Shown: piece by piece, positions 1-8,463 of the stretch
Position numbering within the stretch: position 1 is the stretch's first letter
Layout of the letters: each line of letters opens with the position of its first letter
NCBI GenBank assembly: GCA_022925895.1
Contig: JAKSYS010000814.1
Coordinates: 1-22,488 of the forward strand
Direction: 5' to 3'
From: Fragilaria crotonensis
Taxonomy: Eukaryota; Bacillariophyta; Fragilariophyceae; Fragilariales; Fragilariaceae
Length of the DNA stretch: 22,488 nt
Made by a program: the position numbers and the translations under genes
The notes under the pieces: generated by a model
Databases searched by the model: none
What the model saw: the letters and a program-made list of their open reading frames with translations, nothing else
What the model was told of the DNA's origin: nothing

Positions 1-833
1 GAAGCACTAGACTTGCTTGAGATGATGGATACCAATTACGAGAACGACAAATCCCAACCACAACCGAATGTCTATGTGTTCACAGGCGTAATTCAGGCTT
101 TGATGCACAGTACGTGGCGAGATGCTCCGACCTTGCTGAAGCTTTACTCAAGCGAATGCAAGAAGAATTTAAGGCAGGTAATGTCGATGCTCAACCCAAT
201 ACGAAGAGTTTGGGCGCTGTCCTGTGCGGAGCGCATCTGGGAAAATTCAAGGCGCCTGAGCGATTTTCGTCTCTGATCGAATGGGCTTTAGCAGAGTCGA
301 TGAATGGGAACGACGCCATCAAACCTGATCGCTATTGCTACAACCTTCTCATGGCATGGGTAGAGTCGCGCAGGAAGGATGCTCTGCGTCGAATGTACGA
401 CGTTTTAAGAATAATGTCAACTTCCAAGGACGAGAATACCAAGCCCGACACACATTCGTATGTTCAATTGATGACAGTTATTCACAGGTCTAAAACACAA
501 GACGGCCCAACAGAGCTATTACGAATCCTGCATTTCCTCCTTGCAGAATATGCGAAAGGCAAGGAACGTTTGAAGCCTTCGTCCAAGGCCCTTTATCTCG
601 CCTTGTCGTCCTGCGACAGCTGCGATATTTTGGACGAGCTAGGAAGAATCATGCTTGATGCAGAAGAATGGCTCCTAACCCCTCTCGCATTCCAGCTCTA
701 CTTTGATGCCAGTCGCAGATTGGCGTTCGGGAATGCCTTGCTCCTCGAGGAACTGTACGACCTGAGCAAAAAGACTACAAAATGGAACAGCAGCGTAGAA
801 GAGGCGTACACGGGAATTTATAACGTGATATAA
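1..833 (+). CDS. Pentatricopeptide-repeat (PPR) family protein, 3' part
   Basis: The gene enters the window already open and stops at 831-833. Three stretches fit the PPR pattern of a helix pair starting with P-[DN] and an aromatic: PNVYVFTGVIQAL (frame 1, about 64-102), KPDRYCYNLLMAWVE (about 322-366) and KPDTHSYVQLMTVIH (about 442-486), each followed by a helical stretch with Ala/Leu. PPR proteins bind RNA, usually in plastids or mitochondria; the targeting end lies outside the window, so location is unknown. Reading moves from frame 1 to frame 3 between about 99 and 116, best explained by one missing base near 110, because both sides are PPR-like (ALLKRMQEEF follows). The end faces the acyl-CoA oxidase gene with 32 bp between the stops. 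The PPR class is fairly safe; the specific function is unknown. Confidence 0.7.
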
Positions 834-865
834 TAGAAAACCGCTATCCTTCAATAATGGGAGGC

Positions 866-3104
866 TCAGAGACGAGATGCCGTTCCGTAGGCACCAGCTC
901 CGTCACGGATGAGTCGGCGCAGGTGCGGTTCGTAGCCGCCAGGCTCCGTCTGATTAAGAGGATCTTTCTTGGCCGCATCGAGTATGGCAGGATAAACATC
1001 GCCGTCGAATCGACCAAGCGCACTCTTCAAACGGAAGTCCGAAATATCAAAAGCGTCAACGAGGGGAACGGCGTTTGGACGAACAGTATCCAGGAGCTTA
1101 ACAACATTTGAGCGGACCCAAGAAGCTTTCTCGGCTGACAGGTAGCCGTCCTCAAGAAAGTCTCCGATTTCTTTCTCCATCCAAAACAGAGCGAAAAGTC
1201 GAGCAAGGTCGGTCATCACTTGCACTTCGTTTGGCCCTAGCGATCCATCGCGCCTCTCATCCTCGATTCCATCAATGACGTTCGTCAGCAGAACCAGCAT
1301 TGAATAACCGCGCGATACACGCGCCATCGCAATAAGGGCATTGTTCCATGCCTCTTGATTTGACTGGCCTGAAGCCAACGATGTTTGGATGAGTTTTGCG
1401 ACTTCAATTAGCAACCTAGCAGATCTGTGTCCAAAAGCCTTCAGTAGCACCTGCAGATCCAACAAATCTTCGACTGATGCGGCAGGACATTGTTCGCTAC
1501 TCCCCTTTAATATTGCCTTCAGCGAGGGAACCAAAAGGCGTGAGTCACATTTGTCATAATCACCCAAATCTTTTCCTGCTGCTACAGCGTCAACAAGTTT
1601 CAGTAAGACCTTGGCCACTTGCTGAGGGAGCATGTGATTGTCACCTTCCACAGTCGGGTTTTGAAGGTATGTGGAAGTTCAGGTAAACCAGAGCACATCA
1701 AGTAACCATGTCCTCCGCATGCCTTGCGACAATCTTCGATTCCATCGGCTGTCACTGTGGTGGTGAAAGATTTTAGACTTGATGTGGACGCATGCAGATC
1801 GGAAACTTCAATCTTTGTCACTTTGCCGTTCGACACTAGGCGATGCTCACCTTGAGGCGCTTGAGAACCTTTTTCCGGTGAAGAAAAAGCAGTAGGACGC
1901 TGCGAGTAGGGGGAAAATGCGATGCTGTTGTTGTTTGTAGTCAATGACTTGAAGTTCTGTCTCGTCGTCTTCTGCAAATCCCTGACGTCTTACAGCAGAA
2001 TATCGGGTCGCTATAGTAGAAGCAGCTGCCAAGTTTTTCCCTGCCTCGTCTGCGGCGAAAACGTGGTTAGGTACAGAATGTCAAGAGGACTCGATTGTAT
2101 TTGGAGTACTTACCGATGATGTATGCTCGCACTTGCATCATAGTGATGTACGTAATCTTGGAAGTAGCGTCGGAGACGGATTTCTTGGTGTACTTGCCGT
2201 GCGCGTCAACTGTTTGAAAGCGCATCGCCAGATTTCGACGAGGAATGATAACGCTATCGAAACGAGCAAATCCATTGTCCATGTTGTTGTAACCAATCTT
2301 TGGACCCAAGTCACCGGTAATAACACCAGGAAGTAACTTGTGATCGTCCATAGAACGAAGTGGGACTAGGAAGTTATGAATTCCTCGATCAACGCCATCA
2401 CCGTCAATCAAACGCGCTATAACCATTGCATGGTTCCCAGTGCGGCCCAATGTTCCAGGCCAGGCTTTGGAGCTTGTCAATGTCGGGGAGTTGATAACCC
2501 AGCTTCCTCCTGGCTGGCCACCTTTATGCTCAGGTAAGAATGTCGCCGTGGTTTCGAGAGCACGAATGTTGCTGCCATGACCGATTTCAGTCTGAGCATA
2601 GCACCCAATCATCTTCCAGTCGCGGCACAAAGGCAGCCACTCAGCCTGCTGTTGCTCGTCACAGAGACTGACAATGTTTGGAAGAAACATGACCCAGTGA
2701 AGGGCTGTTGGAAGGTCATCGCCAATGGCCTTGATCATCAACATAAAATCCTTACTCTGGCAGATTTGGCCGTCGCACTCATTCCCGATTCCTAGCTTGC
2801 GGCAAATCTCCACCATTCGTACATGCTTGGCCAAGGCCCGCTTGTGGCGATCCGATCTGTGCAGGTAATGGTTATCATCGTTGCTAAAGATACCAGAAGG
2901 GTCGTTTGCAATAATCTCCTCAATCTGGCGTCGGCGCGCGGTTCGATCCTTACCCCCGTCCAACAAATTCGTCATGCGTTCGACAGTGAAGGAGGCTTTG
3001 TTACGTTCTTTCTGCAGATCAGCATTCACAGTCGTTTTGCCTTGGGTGAGTGTCATGGTGGTGTGGGTATAGGATACAGCAAACGACTTAGAAGGATTGT
3101 TCAT
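866..3104 (-). CDS. Peroxisomal acyl-CoA oxidase (two exons)
   Basis: Catalyses the first step of peroxisomal beta-oxidation: FAD-dependent oxidation of acyl-CoA to trans-2-enoyl-CoA with release of H2O2. The ATG chosen is 3104-3102; an upstream GTG in frame is not a likely eukaryotic start. Exon 1 is 3104-2114 and exon 2 is 2049-866, together 725 codons with stop, normal for the family. Visible landmarks are the FAD/substrate motif CYAQTEIGHGSN, GPKIGYNNMDNGFARFD, IATRYSAVRRQ, the CGGHGYL loop, and VEGDN, which holds the family's catalytic Glu. The protein ends in SRL, a type 1 peroxisomal targeting signal. Between about 1656 and 1870 the conserved protein is read in another frame: one extra base in the T5 run at 1870-1874 and one missing base near 1655-1658 cancel. 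Read literally, translation stops at 1849-1847. Identity is secure; whether the breaks are real is not. Confidence 0.93.
2050..2113 (-). other. Intron 1 of acyl-CoA oxidase
   Basis: A 64-nt GT-AG intron on the minus strand: donor G|GTAAGT, acceptor TTCGCCGCAG|AC. Splicing joins YII to DEAGKNLAAASTIATRY, which matches the order of conserved segments in the family. Confidence 0.88.
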
Positions 3105-3404
3105 CGTGGCCGTGGAGTACAATTTCTTCCGCACTGCTTTCACGCAATTGTTGGTTTAAATGAGAAAGACACAAATCCGATCCTGCAACAATGCAAGATG
3201 AGAGCCGTCTGTTGATGACAAGATGTGATGCGTGCGATGCGATGATGCGTGACGCCAAGCCCTCGGATAGAGCGTGACTGTATCATACTACAGTACCTCT
3301 GGAATTCAGTTCGAGTGGAATCCATGACGATGATGGACGGACGGATGACAATGACACCTGCATTCATCGTGGCTCGGAAGAATGCAGAAGTACCCGGAGA
3401 GATG
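3105..3404. promoter_or_regulatory. 5' region of acyl-CoA oxidase up to the retrotransposon
   Basis: No convincing gene. It should hold the oxidase promoter and 5' UTR. It contains a GATGCG-rich simple stretch (about 3219-3250) and the 13-mer CATACTACAGTAC at 3284-3296, which recurs exactly at 11201-11213 on the other side of the transposon. Before insertion, these two flanks formed one divergent intergenic region of roughly 600 bp. Confidence 0.45.
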
Positions 3405-3409
3405 GTAGA
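3405..3409. repeat. Target-site duplication, left copy (GTAGA)
   Basis: GTAGA directly before the left LTR is repeated at 11148-11152 directly after the right LTR. Five bases is the usual duplication length for copia integrases. Confidence 0.85.
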
Positions 3410-3772
3410 AGTTATAAGATACAGCCTACGACGTACTGAGCTACTGTCGAATGGGTGTATTGGTGCTGGTGAACCGTTCCACGATACCGCACCGTCTCAT
3501 ACTTTACTGTACCTCTATTTATCCCGAGCAACGGCTCATGAAAAATCTCCGACTTTTGTGTATATCTAAACAATGATATCCGTGGCGATTGCCATTGTTT
3601 AGTTTGAGCGACAAGAGAGACTTTCATCGACCCCTGTCTGGAAATCATTCCTTGTGATTGCACTACCCTAGAATCATAAGTTTAGGATTTCAATTATTTG
3701 TTAACCTAGACCGAAGCGAACCCGGATACTCACAGAGCTGACTCCTCGCCTCCGGCTAAGAGTCTCCTTACT
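3410..3772 (+). repeat. Left LTR
   Basis: 363 bp, starting AGTTATAAGAT and ending CTCCTTACT. The ends match each other as AGT...ACT inverted termini rather than the usual TG...CA. It matches 10785-11147 base for base with a constant offset of 7375. It should carry the element's promoter and polyadenylation signals; CTCTATTTATCC (about 3512-3523) is an A/T-rich candidate core-promoter element, with no stronger evidence. Confidence 0.93.
3566..3602. repeat. 10-bp inverted repeat inside the LTR
   Basis: Arms CTAAACAATG (3566-3575) and CATTGTTTAG (3593-3602) are exact reverse complements around a 17-nt loop that itself contains GGC-GATT-GCC. The second copy is at 10941-10977 in the right LTR. 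It could be a transcript hairpin near the RNA 3' end or a protein-binding site. Confidence 0.7.
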
Positions 3773-4050
3773 GGTTATTTTGCCCAATATAGGCTAATCG
3801 TCGAACGCTCCTCAGGTCGGTTCCACCCACCTAAGCGCTCCGCAGAGCCAGTTCTTCCAGAACTACAACTACTAGACACGCCCCGCGTCCTAGAAGTGCT
3901 CATAGTCTCACCGAGACCAATCCCAAAAGAATAAGTCTCCGACTTTCTAACCAAGTTACCAACTACTACGCTACGATCAACCACTAGTCAGTCCAAAGCA
4001 ACAACGTCCCACGTTTCAAGCACTTCTTCCCAAGAACAGCAAAAGCTACG
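3772..4050 (+). other. Retrotransposon leader with putative primer-binding site
   Basis: The sequence directly after the left LTR reads GGTTATTTTGCCC (3773-3785), with the last LTR base completing TGG at 3772-3774, the complement of a tRNA CCA end. This is where a minus-strand primer site is expected, but I could not match it to a particular tRNA. The remainder up to the ATG at 4051 is untranslated leader without a convincing reading frame. Confidence 0.5.
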
Positions 4051-7000
4051 ATGACTTCGTCGGATGATCCACCAAGTACCCCGTCCTCTGGAGTTCAAGT
4101 CGAAATCGATGATCCAAGTACCCCGTCCTCTGGAGTTCAAGTCGAAATCGATGATCCAAGTACCCCGTCCTCTGGAACTCGAGTCAAAATTGACACTTCG
4201 TTCATAGCCACCGAGCCCCTTGAAAGTGACCTAGCACCGCTAGAGACTATCCTGTCATCTCTCCCAGACATGACAGCCAAGGTTGCCGCCCTGGGCGACT
4301 TGGAAGGGAAACCACCCAAACCCATCATGGGAGCCGTCATAGCCCTTTCCAAGGATTCATGGTCGGCGTGGACGGGAGGAAAACCCAAGACAGATTGGAC
4401 CGGACTGGATGCCAGTGCCCAACTCGAAACAACGTCCCCGAATCAGCTCCGCCCCGTGTACGTCTCCGCCGCACAAAAGGGCTACAACCATCGCCGCACC
4501 GGAATGATGGTCCAGTTCAAGCAAACGGACGATCTCGTCTCATTCCAAAACGCCGTCTGGGATCACCTCACAGATACAGGCATGGATTCCATCGCATACC
4601 TCCCAGACCCAACTGATAGCGCAAAAATGACAAACGTCGTCAAGTCCCACGCGCGCTACACAGTCCAGTCGGCTCAGCTCCTCGTGAAGAATCAACTTGT
4701 CAGATATGACAAGTATGACAAAACGAACGACAAAGCGGCCCGAACTTACCTATTGGCCTCGCTCACGGCGACGCTAAGCAACAAGGTTTCAGAGAAATTG
4801 GAAGAGTCGGATCCATTCCCGATCGTCTGGCTCCAGTTCTTGAAGTCGATTCAGTCGACATCAATCGAGAGATTTGAAGATCTCAAAACATCAATCAAGC
4901 TGAGGTTACCAAGCCAGTACTCTGGCGAAAATCTTGAGCTATTGGCTGCCCAGTTTCGAAAGGATGCTTTGGAACTTACCACGGCAGGCCAATATGACCA
5001 TAATCTGACACTGTCAATGATGAAGAACTTCTTGTTGGCAGGTGGCTCAGGCAACGAGGACTTCCGCTTTCCACTCCGTGCGACCAAGCAGCGCCTCGAG
5101 CAAGCTCTCCTAGACATTGGATTCAAGGACAAAACCGCCGCAAACGATCACATGGTTGGGCTTAAGTTGACGTACAAAGACATTTGTACTCAAGCGGAAG
5201 ACACCTACCGAACCCTCTATGACAGGAAAGAATGGCCCCCAGCCCGCAACGTCAAGGACTCTAGGGCCCCGCCAAACGCATTCGGCAACATCGCAGCGTT
5301 GGACAACAGTCCAATGACTCGCGCCGAAGTGCTGACGCTAATTCAATCAAAGCCTCGCTTCGGAAGCACCTTCAGTGATGGTTCGAAGAAACAAGGCAAC
5401 TGCAACAAGTGTGGCAAGCCAGGCCACTGGGCCAAGGAATGCCCTGACAATAACAAGCAGCACAGTACCAACTCCCGCTTTCAACGTCAGCAGACAGGAG
5501 TTCAAGGTCGGCAACAAGGAGGATCTCGACCAAACAATGATCGCAACGCGCGCAAGCCAGGCTGGCGCTCCACGCCACCGGCGTCGGGAGCACCAAGCAC
5601 TAAGAAAGTTGACAACCACACCTTCCATTGGTGTGCTACATGCAAGCGATGGTCAACCACGCATGCGACAGACACCCACACCGGTGGCACACCCCGTGGC
5701 GCCACCCCTTCCAACAGCTCGCCTGCCGCTCTGACTGCAGCTCTTATCCAAGATCCGTCTGTGTGGGTAACTGAGGCTGGCCTCCGACCGACGGTTGGCG
5801 ACATGCTTTTTGTCTTGAGGAATCTCCCAGTCCACACAAAGATCATTCTCACGCTCAACCTCTTTCCAGTCACCATACTGTTCATCTCACTGATGACTGT
5901 CATCCTTCAGCCTGTCACTCAATTCTTCAACTCTGCTCTTGGCCAGGTTACCTGGAAACTGATTGTCGACGTGACATCCAAAGTGTGGGACACTGTCCTC
6001 GTGTTTCTCCAACACCGCTTCCACGTTCTGTTCGCTCCGCTCTTGTGGCTATTTCTGGCACTTCTCTTCTGGTCTCGAGGTAGCACCGACGACCATCTCG
6101 CCTCCGCGCCGATTCTTAACCCCACCATCACTCGCAACCAGCGTCGCCGTCACCGACGCAACGCTCGCAATCTTCACCGTCGCAGCATCAGTCAACCTAA
6201 GCGCAGCATTCGCACAGAAGGCTTCCATCGCAAGTACCCTCTCAACCTCCGAGAGATGGGTGACTTTATTCGCCGCCCACCACGGCGCAATGTGCATTCA
6301 TCTCGCTTCGAGCCCCATGAGTTTCGACACATGCGTCAGAACATGCTCCGCTTGCAAAACGACGTTTCCAACCTGACGCACAATCTGCGTGCACTGCAGC
6401 GCTCTGACTATACACACGCATATGTCCCCGTAATGACCCGTCCGGGAAATCCCACTACTTGGCCCCGTCAGCAACCCGTGCCCGATGTGGATCGAGAGGG
6501 AGAAGGACAACACGTGAGACACTCTGGACAAACTGATCAGACATCACCAAACTCCAACCGGTTCTCGCGCGCCCGCCGGGCTTCAAATCGCCCACACCCT
6601 GCACCTGCTGCTTCGGGACCCACTATCCCTTCTTCTATGGCTTATCCAAGCCCGGTGCGGTCCAATACACCTCGACCTGCAAGGATCTCTGCCCACGTTC
6701 AAATGGCCCAGTTGAACCTCACGTCAATCTCGTCATCAATGAATGTGGCACTCCACGCACCAAGTCGCTTCCGCAATGCCCTGTCCAGTGACTCCACCTT
6801 CCCTGTGATTTGGGATTCCGGAGCAAGCGTCACGATATCCCCGAACAAGGATGACTTCATTGGTCCCATCGCAAGTCCAAGCACTATCACTCAACTCAAA
6901 GGCATCGCCAGAGGCCTACGGATCGAGGGTCAAGGTCAAGTCCGATGGTCTGTTCACAACACCGCCGGAGGACTTCGCCACCTGACTCTACCAGCCTACT

Positions 7001-8178
7001 ACGTTCCCAAAATCAGAGTCCGACTGCTCTCAACAACAAGTCTCCTCCAGACGTACAGCGATGAAACCATCAAAGTCGAAGCACATCAATTGACCCTCAG
7101 TGGAGTTCCAGGATGCCCAGAGCGAACGTCAGTCACGGCTCGCGTCAATCCCGACAATAACCTACCGACGTCCGCTGCACACCGAGAAAAGGACACACCA
7201 CAAGCTGCCGAATGCCTGAACGCAACCATCACTGCTGTGAACGATGCAAATCTCAACCTCTCCGAGCCAGAGAAAGAATTGTTGCGCTGGCACTATCGAC
7301 TTGGTCACATTGGGTTCAAACGGATTCAATTCTTGATGCGCACTGGCGTACTGACACGCAGTAACAACAAGAAGCACCTTCACCAAGCTGCTTGCAAGAT
7401 CGATAACCCTCCCAAATGCGCCGCATGCCAATACGGCAAGCAGCATCGGCGTCCGGCACCAGGTCGAACGTCAGTCACTGTCCATGACCGCGTTGGGGTC
7501 CTGAAGCAAGATCACTTGATGCCTGGTCAGCAAGTCTCCGTCGACCACTTCGTTTGCAGTACAAAAGGACGACTCTTCACATCAGCAGGCAAAACCGCCG
7601 AAAACGAAATGTATGTCGGAGGGTGTCTCTTCAACGATCACGCCACGGGTTACGTCCATGTCGAGTTTCAACATCATTTGACGACTCACGAGACATTGAT
7701 GTCAAAAGAAAACTACGAGCTGATGTGTCGCGACAACGGTGTCATTCCGCAATCCTACTTGTCAGACAACGCTAAGTGTTTTACTGCAAAAGAGTACGCT
7801 GAAAAGTTATCTCTATTCCAACAAATTGCACGCTTTGCGGGAGTCGGCGCTCACCATCACAATGGAAATGCCGAGCGATCAATACAAACCATCATGTCCA
7901 TTGCCCGAACCATGATGTTACACTCGGCCATTCATTGGCCTGAAGTTGCCGACCCAACATTATGGCCTATGGCGGTGAATCATGCTGTCTACTTGCACAA
8001 TCATATGCCGAATATATCGACAGGTCTGTCGCCAATCGACTTATTCACAAAAACAAGGTGGCAACAGCACAAATTTCATGATCTCCACGTATGGGGATGC
8101 CCCGTATACGTGCTCGACAAAAGTATTTCGGACGGAAGAAGCTCCCACGTTGGAAACCCCGCTCCGTTCGATGCGTGA
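4051..8178 (+). CDS. Copia Gag-protease-integrase polyprotein (ORF1)
   Basis: 1375 residues as written. In order: three 14-residue repeats (residues about 7-48); Gag core (about 80-400); CCHC zinc knuckle CNKCGKPGHWAKEC (451-464); a second Cys/His cluster C528-X2-C531-X6-H538-X4-H543; two strongly hydrophobic segments (about 598-620 and 657-675), then an arginine-rich stretch (about 690-712); aspartic protease WDSGAS with D922-S-G; integrase zinc site H1081-X4-H1086 and C1123-X2-C1126; integrase core D1165, D1239 and E1275 with exactly 35 residues between the last two. The frame breaks at about 8134-8136 (one base missing) inside integrase, so residues after about 1361 are out of frame. The true product probably continues into the 8464-10626 frame as one polyprotein. 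Confidence 0.93.
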   Translation: MTSSDDPPSTPSSGVQVEIDDPSTPSSGVQVEIDDPSTPSSGTRVKIDTSFIATEPLESDLAPLETILSSLPDMTAKVAALGDLEGKPPKPIMGAVIALSKDSWSAWTGGKPKTDWTGLDASAQLETTSPNQLRPVYVSAAQKGYNHRRTGMMVQFKQTDDLVSFQNAVWDHLTDTGMDSIAYLPDPTDSAKMTNVVKSHARYTVQSAQLLVKNQLVRYDKYDKTNDKAARTYLLASLTATLSNKVSEKLEESDPFPIVWLQFLKSIQSTSIERFEDLKTSIKLRLPSQYSGENLELLAAQFRKDALELTTAGQYDHNLTLSMMKNFLLAGGSGNEDFRFPLRATKQRLEQALLDIGFKDKTAANDHMVGLKLTYKDICTQAEDTYRTLYDRKEWPPARNVKDSRAPPNAFGNIAALDNSPMTRAEVLTLIQSKPRFGSTFSDGSKKQGNCNKCGKPGHWAKECPDNNKQHSTNSRFQRQQTGVQGRQQGGSRPNNDRNARKPGWRSTPPASGAPSTKKVDNHTFHWCATCKRWSTTHATDTHTGGTPRGATPSNSSPAALTAALIQDPSVWVTEAGLRPTVGDMLFVLRNLPVHTKIILTLNLFPVTILFISLMTVILQPVTQFFNSALGQVTWKLIVDVTSKVWDTVLVFLQHRFHVLFAPLLWLFLALLFWSRGSTDDHLASAPILNPTITRNQRRRHRRNARNLHRRSISQPKRSIRTEGFHRKYPLNLREMGDFIRRPPRRNVHSSRFEPHEFRHMRQNMLRLQNDVSNLTHNLRALQRSDYTHAYVPVMTRPGNPTTWPRQQPVPDVDREGEGQHVRHSGQTDQTSPNSNRFSRARRASNRPHPAPAASGPTIPSSMAYPSPVRSNTPRPARISAHVQMAQLNLTSISSSMNVALHAPSRFRNALSSDSTFPVIWDSGASVTISPNKDDFIGPIASPSTITQLKGIARGLRIEGQGQVRWSVHNTAGGLRHLTLPAYYVPKIRVRLLSTTSLLQTYSDETIKVEAHQLTLSGVPGCPERTSVTARVNPDNNLPTSAAHREKDTPQAAECLNATITAVNDANLNLSEPEKELLRWHYRLGHIGFKRIQFLMRTGVLTRSNNKKHLHQAACKIDNPPKCAACQYGKQHRRPAPGRTSVTVHDRVGVLKQDHLMPGQQVSVDHFVCSTKGRLFTSAGKTAENEMYVGGCLFNDHATGYVHVEFQHHLTTHETLMSKENYELMCRDNGVIPQSYLSDNAKCFTAKEYAEKLSLFQQIARFAGVGAHHHNGNAERSIQTIMSIARTMMLHSAIHWPEVADPTLWPMAVNHAVYLHNHMPNISTGLSPIDLFTKTRWQQHKFHDLHVWGCPVYVLDKSISDGRSSHVGNPAPFDA
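4069..4194 (+). repeat. Three tandem 42-bp units at the start of gag
   Basis: The unit encodes DPSTPSSGVQVEID. Units 4111-4152 and 4153-4194 and a slightly different first unit at 4069-4110 lie in frame. The first two are almost identical; the third has diverged at its end (GTRVKID). Confidence 0.9.
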
Positions 8179-8463
8179 ACATGGGTCTATCATCAAAGCA
8201 CGCAAGCACCGTCCCTCTGGTCCTCAACATTGACTCTGGATACATAACTCCACAGTTCCACGTCGTGTTTGATGATTGGTTCTCCACAATCGCAACCGCT
8301 GTGGAACACCTCCTGACTTCAATTCGCCCGCGTGGTCAACTCTGTTTGGGGAATCGTCATATCAGTACCCGTTTGACGATGATGATGCCATTGATCAGAC
8401 AATCCTCGATGCTGAAACTCACGACCCCACTCCTCAGTTACGCCCGACTCCGTCGCTAACGCC
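8136..8463 (+). CDS. Integrase C-terminal part and linker, displaced frames
   Basis: The conserved copia sequence continues from ORF1 in frame 3 from about 8136 (KKLPRWKPRS, then PQFHVVFDDWFST) and in frame 2 from about 8312 (PDFNSPAWSTLFGES), returning to frame 1 somewhere in 8416-8463. Each junction is explained by one missing base, and the three together restore the frame of the downstream reverse transcriptase. The FDDWFS motif is typical of the end of copia integrase. This is why ORF1 and ORF2 appear separate. Confidence 0.8.

Noticed and set aside
1777-1849. A 73-nt GT-AG intron in the acyl-CoA oxidase that would cure the first frame break
   Set aside because: The length fits the frame, but it would remove a segment that aligns as coding (SDLHAST before SLKSF), and the distance between conserved blocks is right only without splicing. 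A one-base break is simpler.
3105-3143. Acyl-CoA oxidase start at 3143
   Set aside because: That codon is GTG. The first ATG in frame is at 3104 and nothing conserved lies upstream.
3412-3663. 83-codon open frame on the minus strand inside each LTR
   Set aside because: No recognisable features. It appears twice only because the LTR is duplicated, and it covers regulatory sequence.
5347-5628. Antisense frames across gag and other genes
   Set aside because: They are mirror frames of strong coding sequence with no independent features.
8134-8463. Programmed ribosomal frameshifting between copia ORF1 and ORF2
   Set aside because: ORF1 and ORF2 are in the same frame, three separate shifts would be needed, and no slippery site plus structure is evident. 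Single-base losses explain it better.
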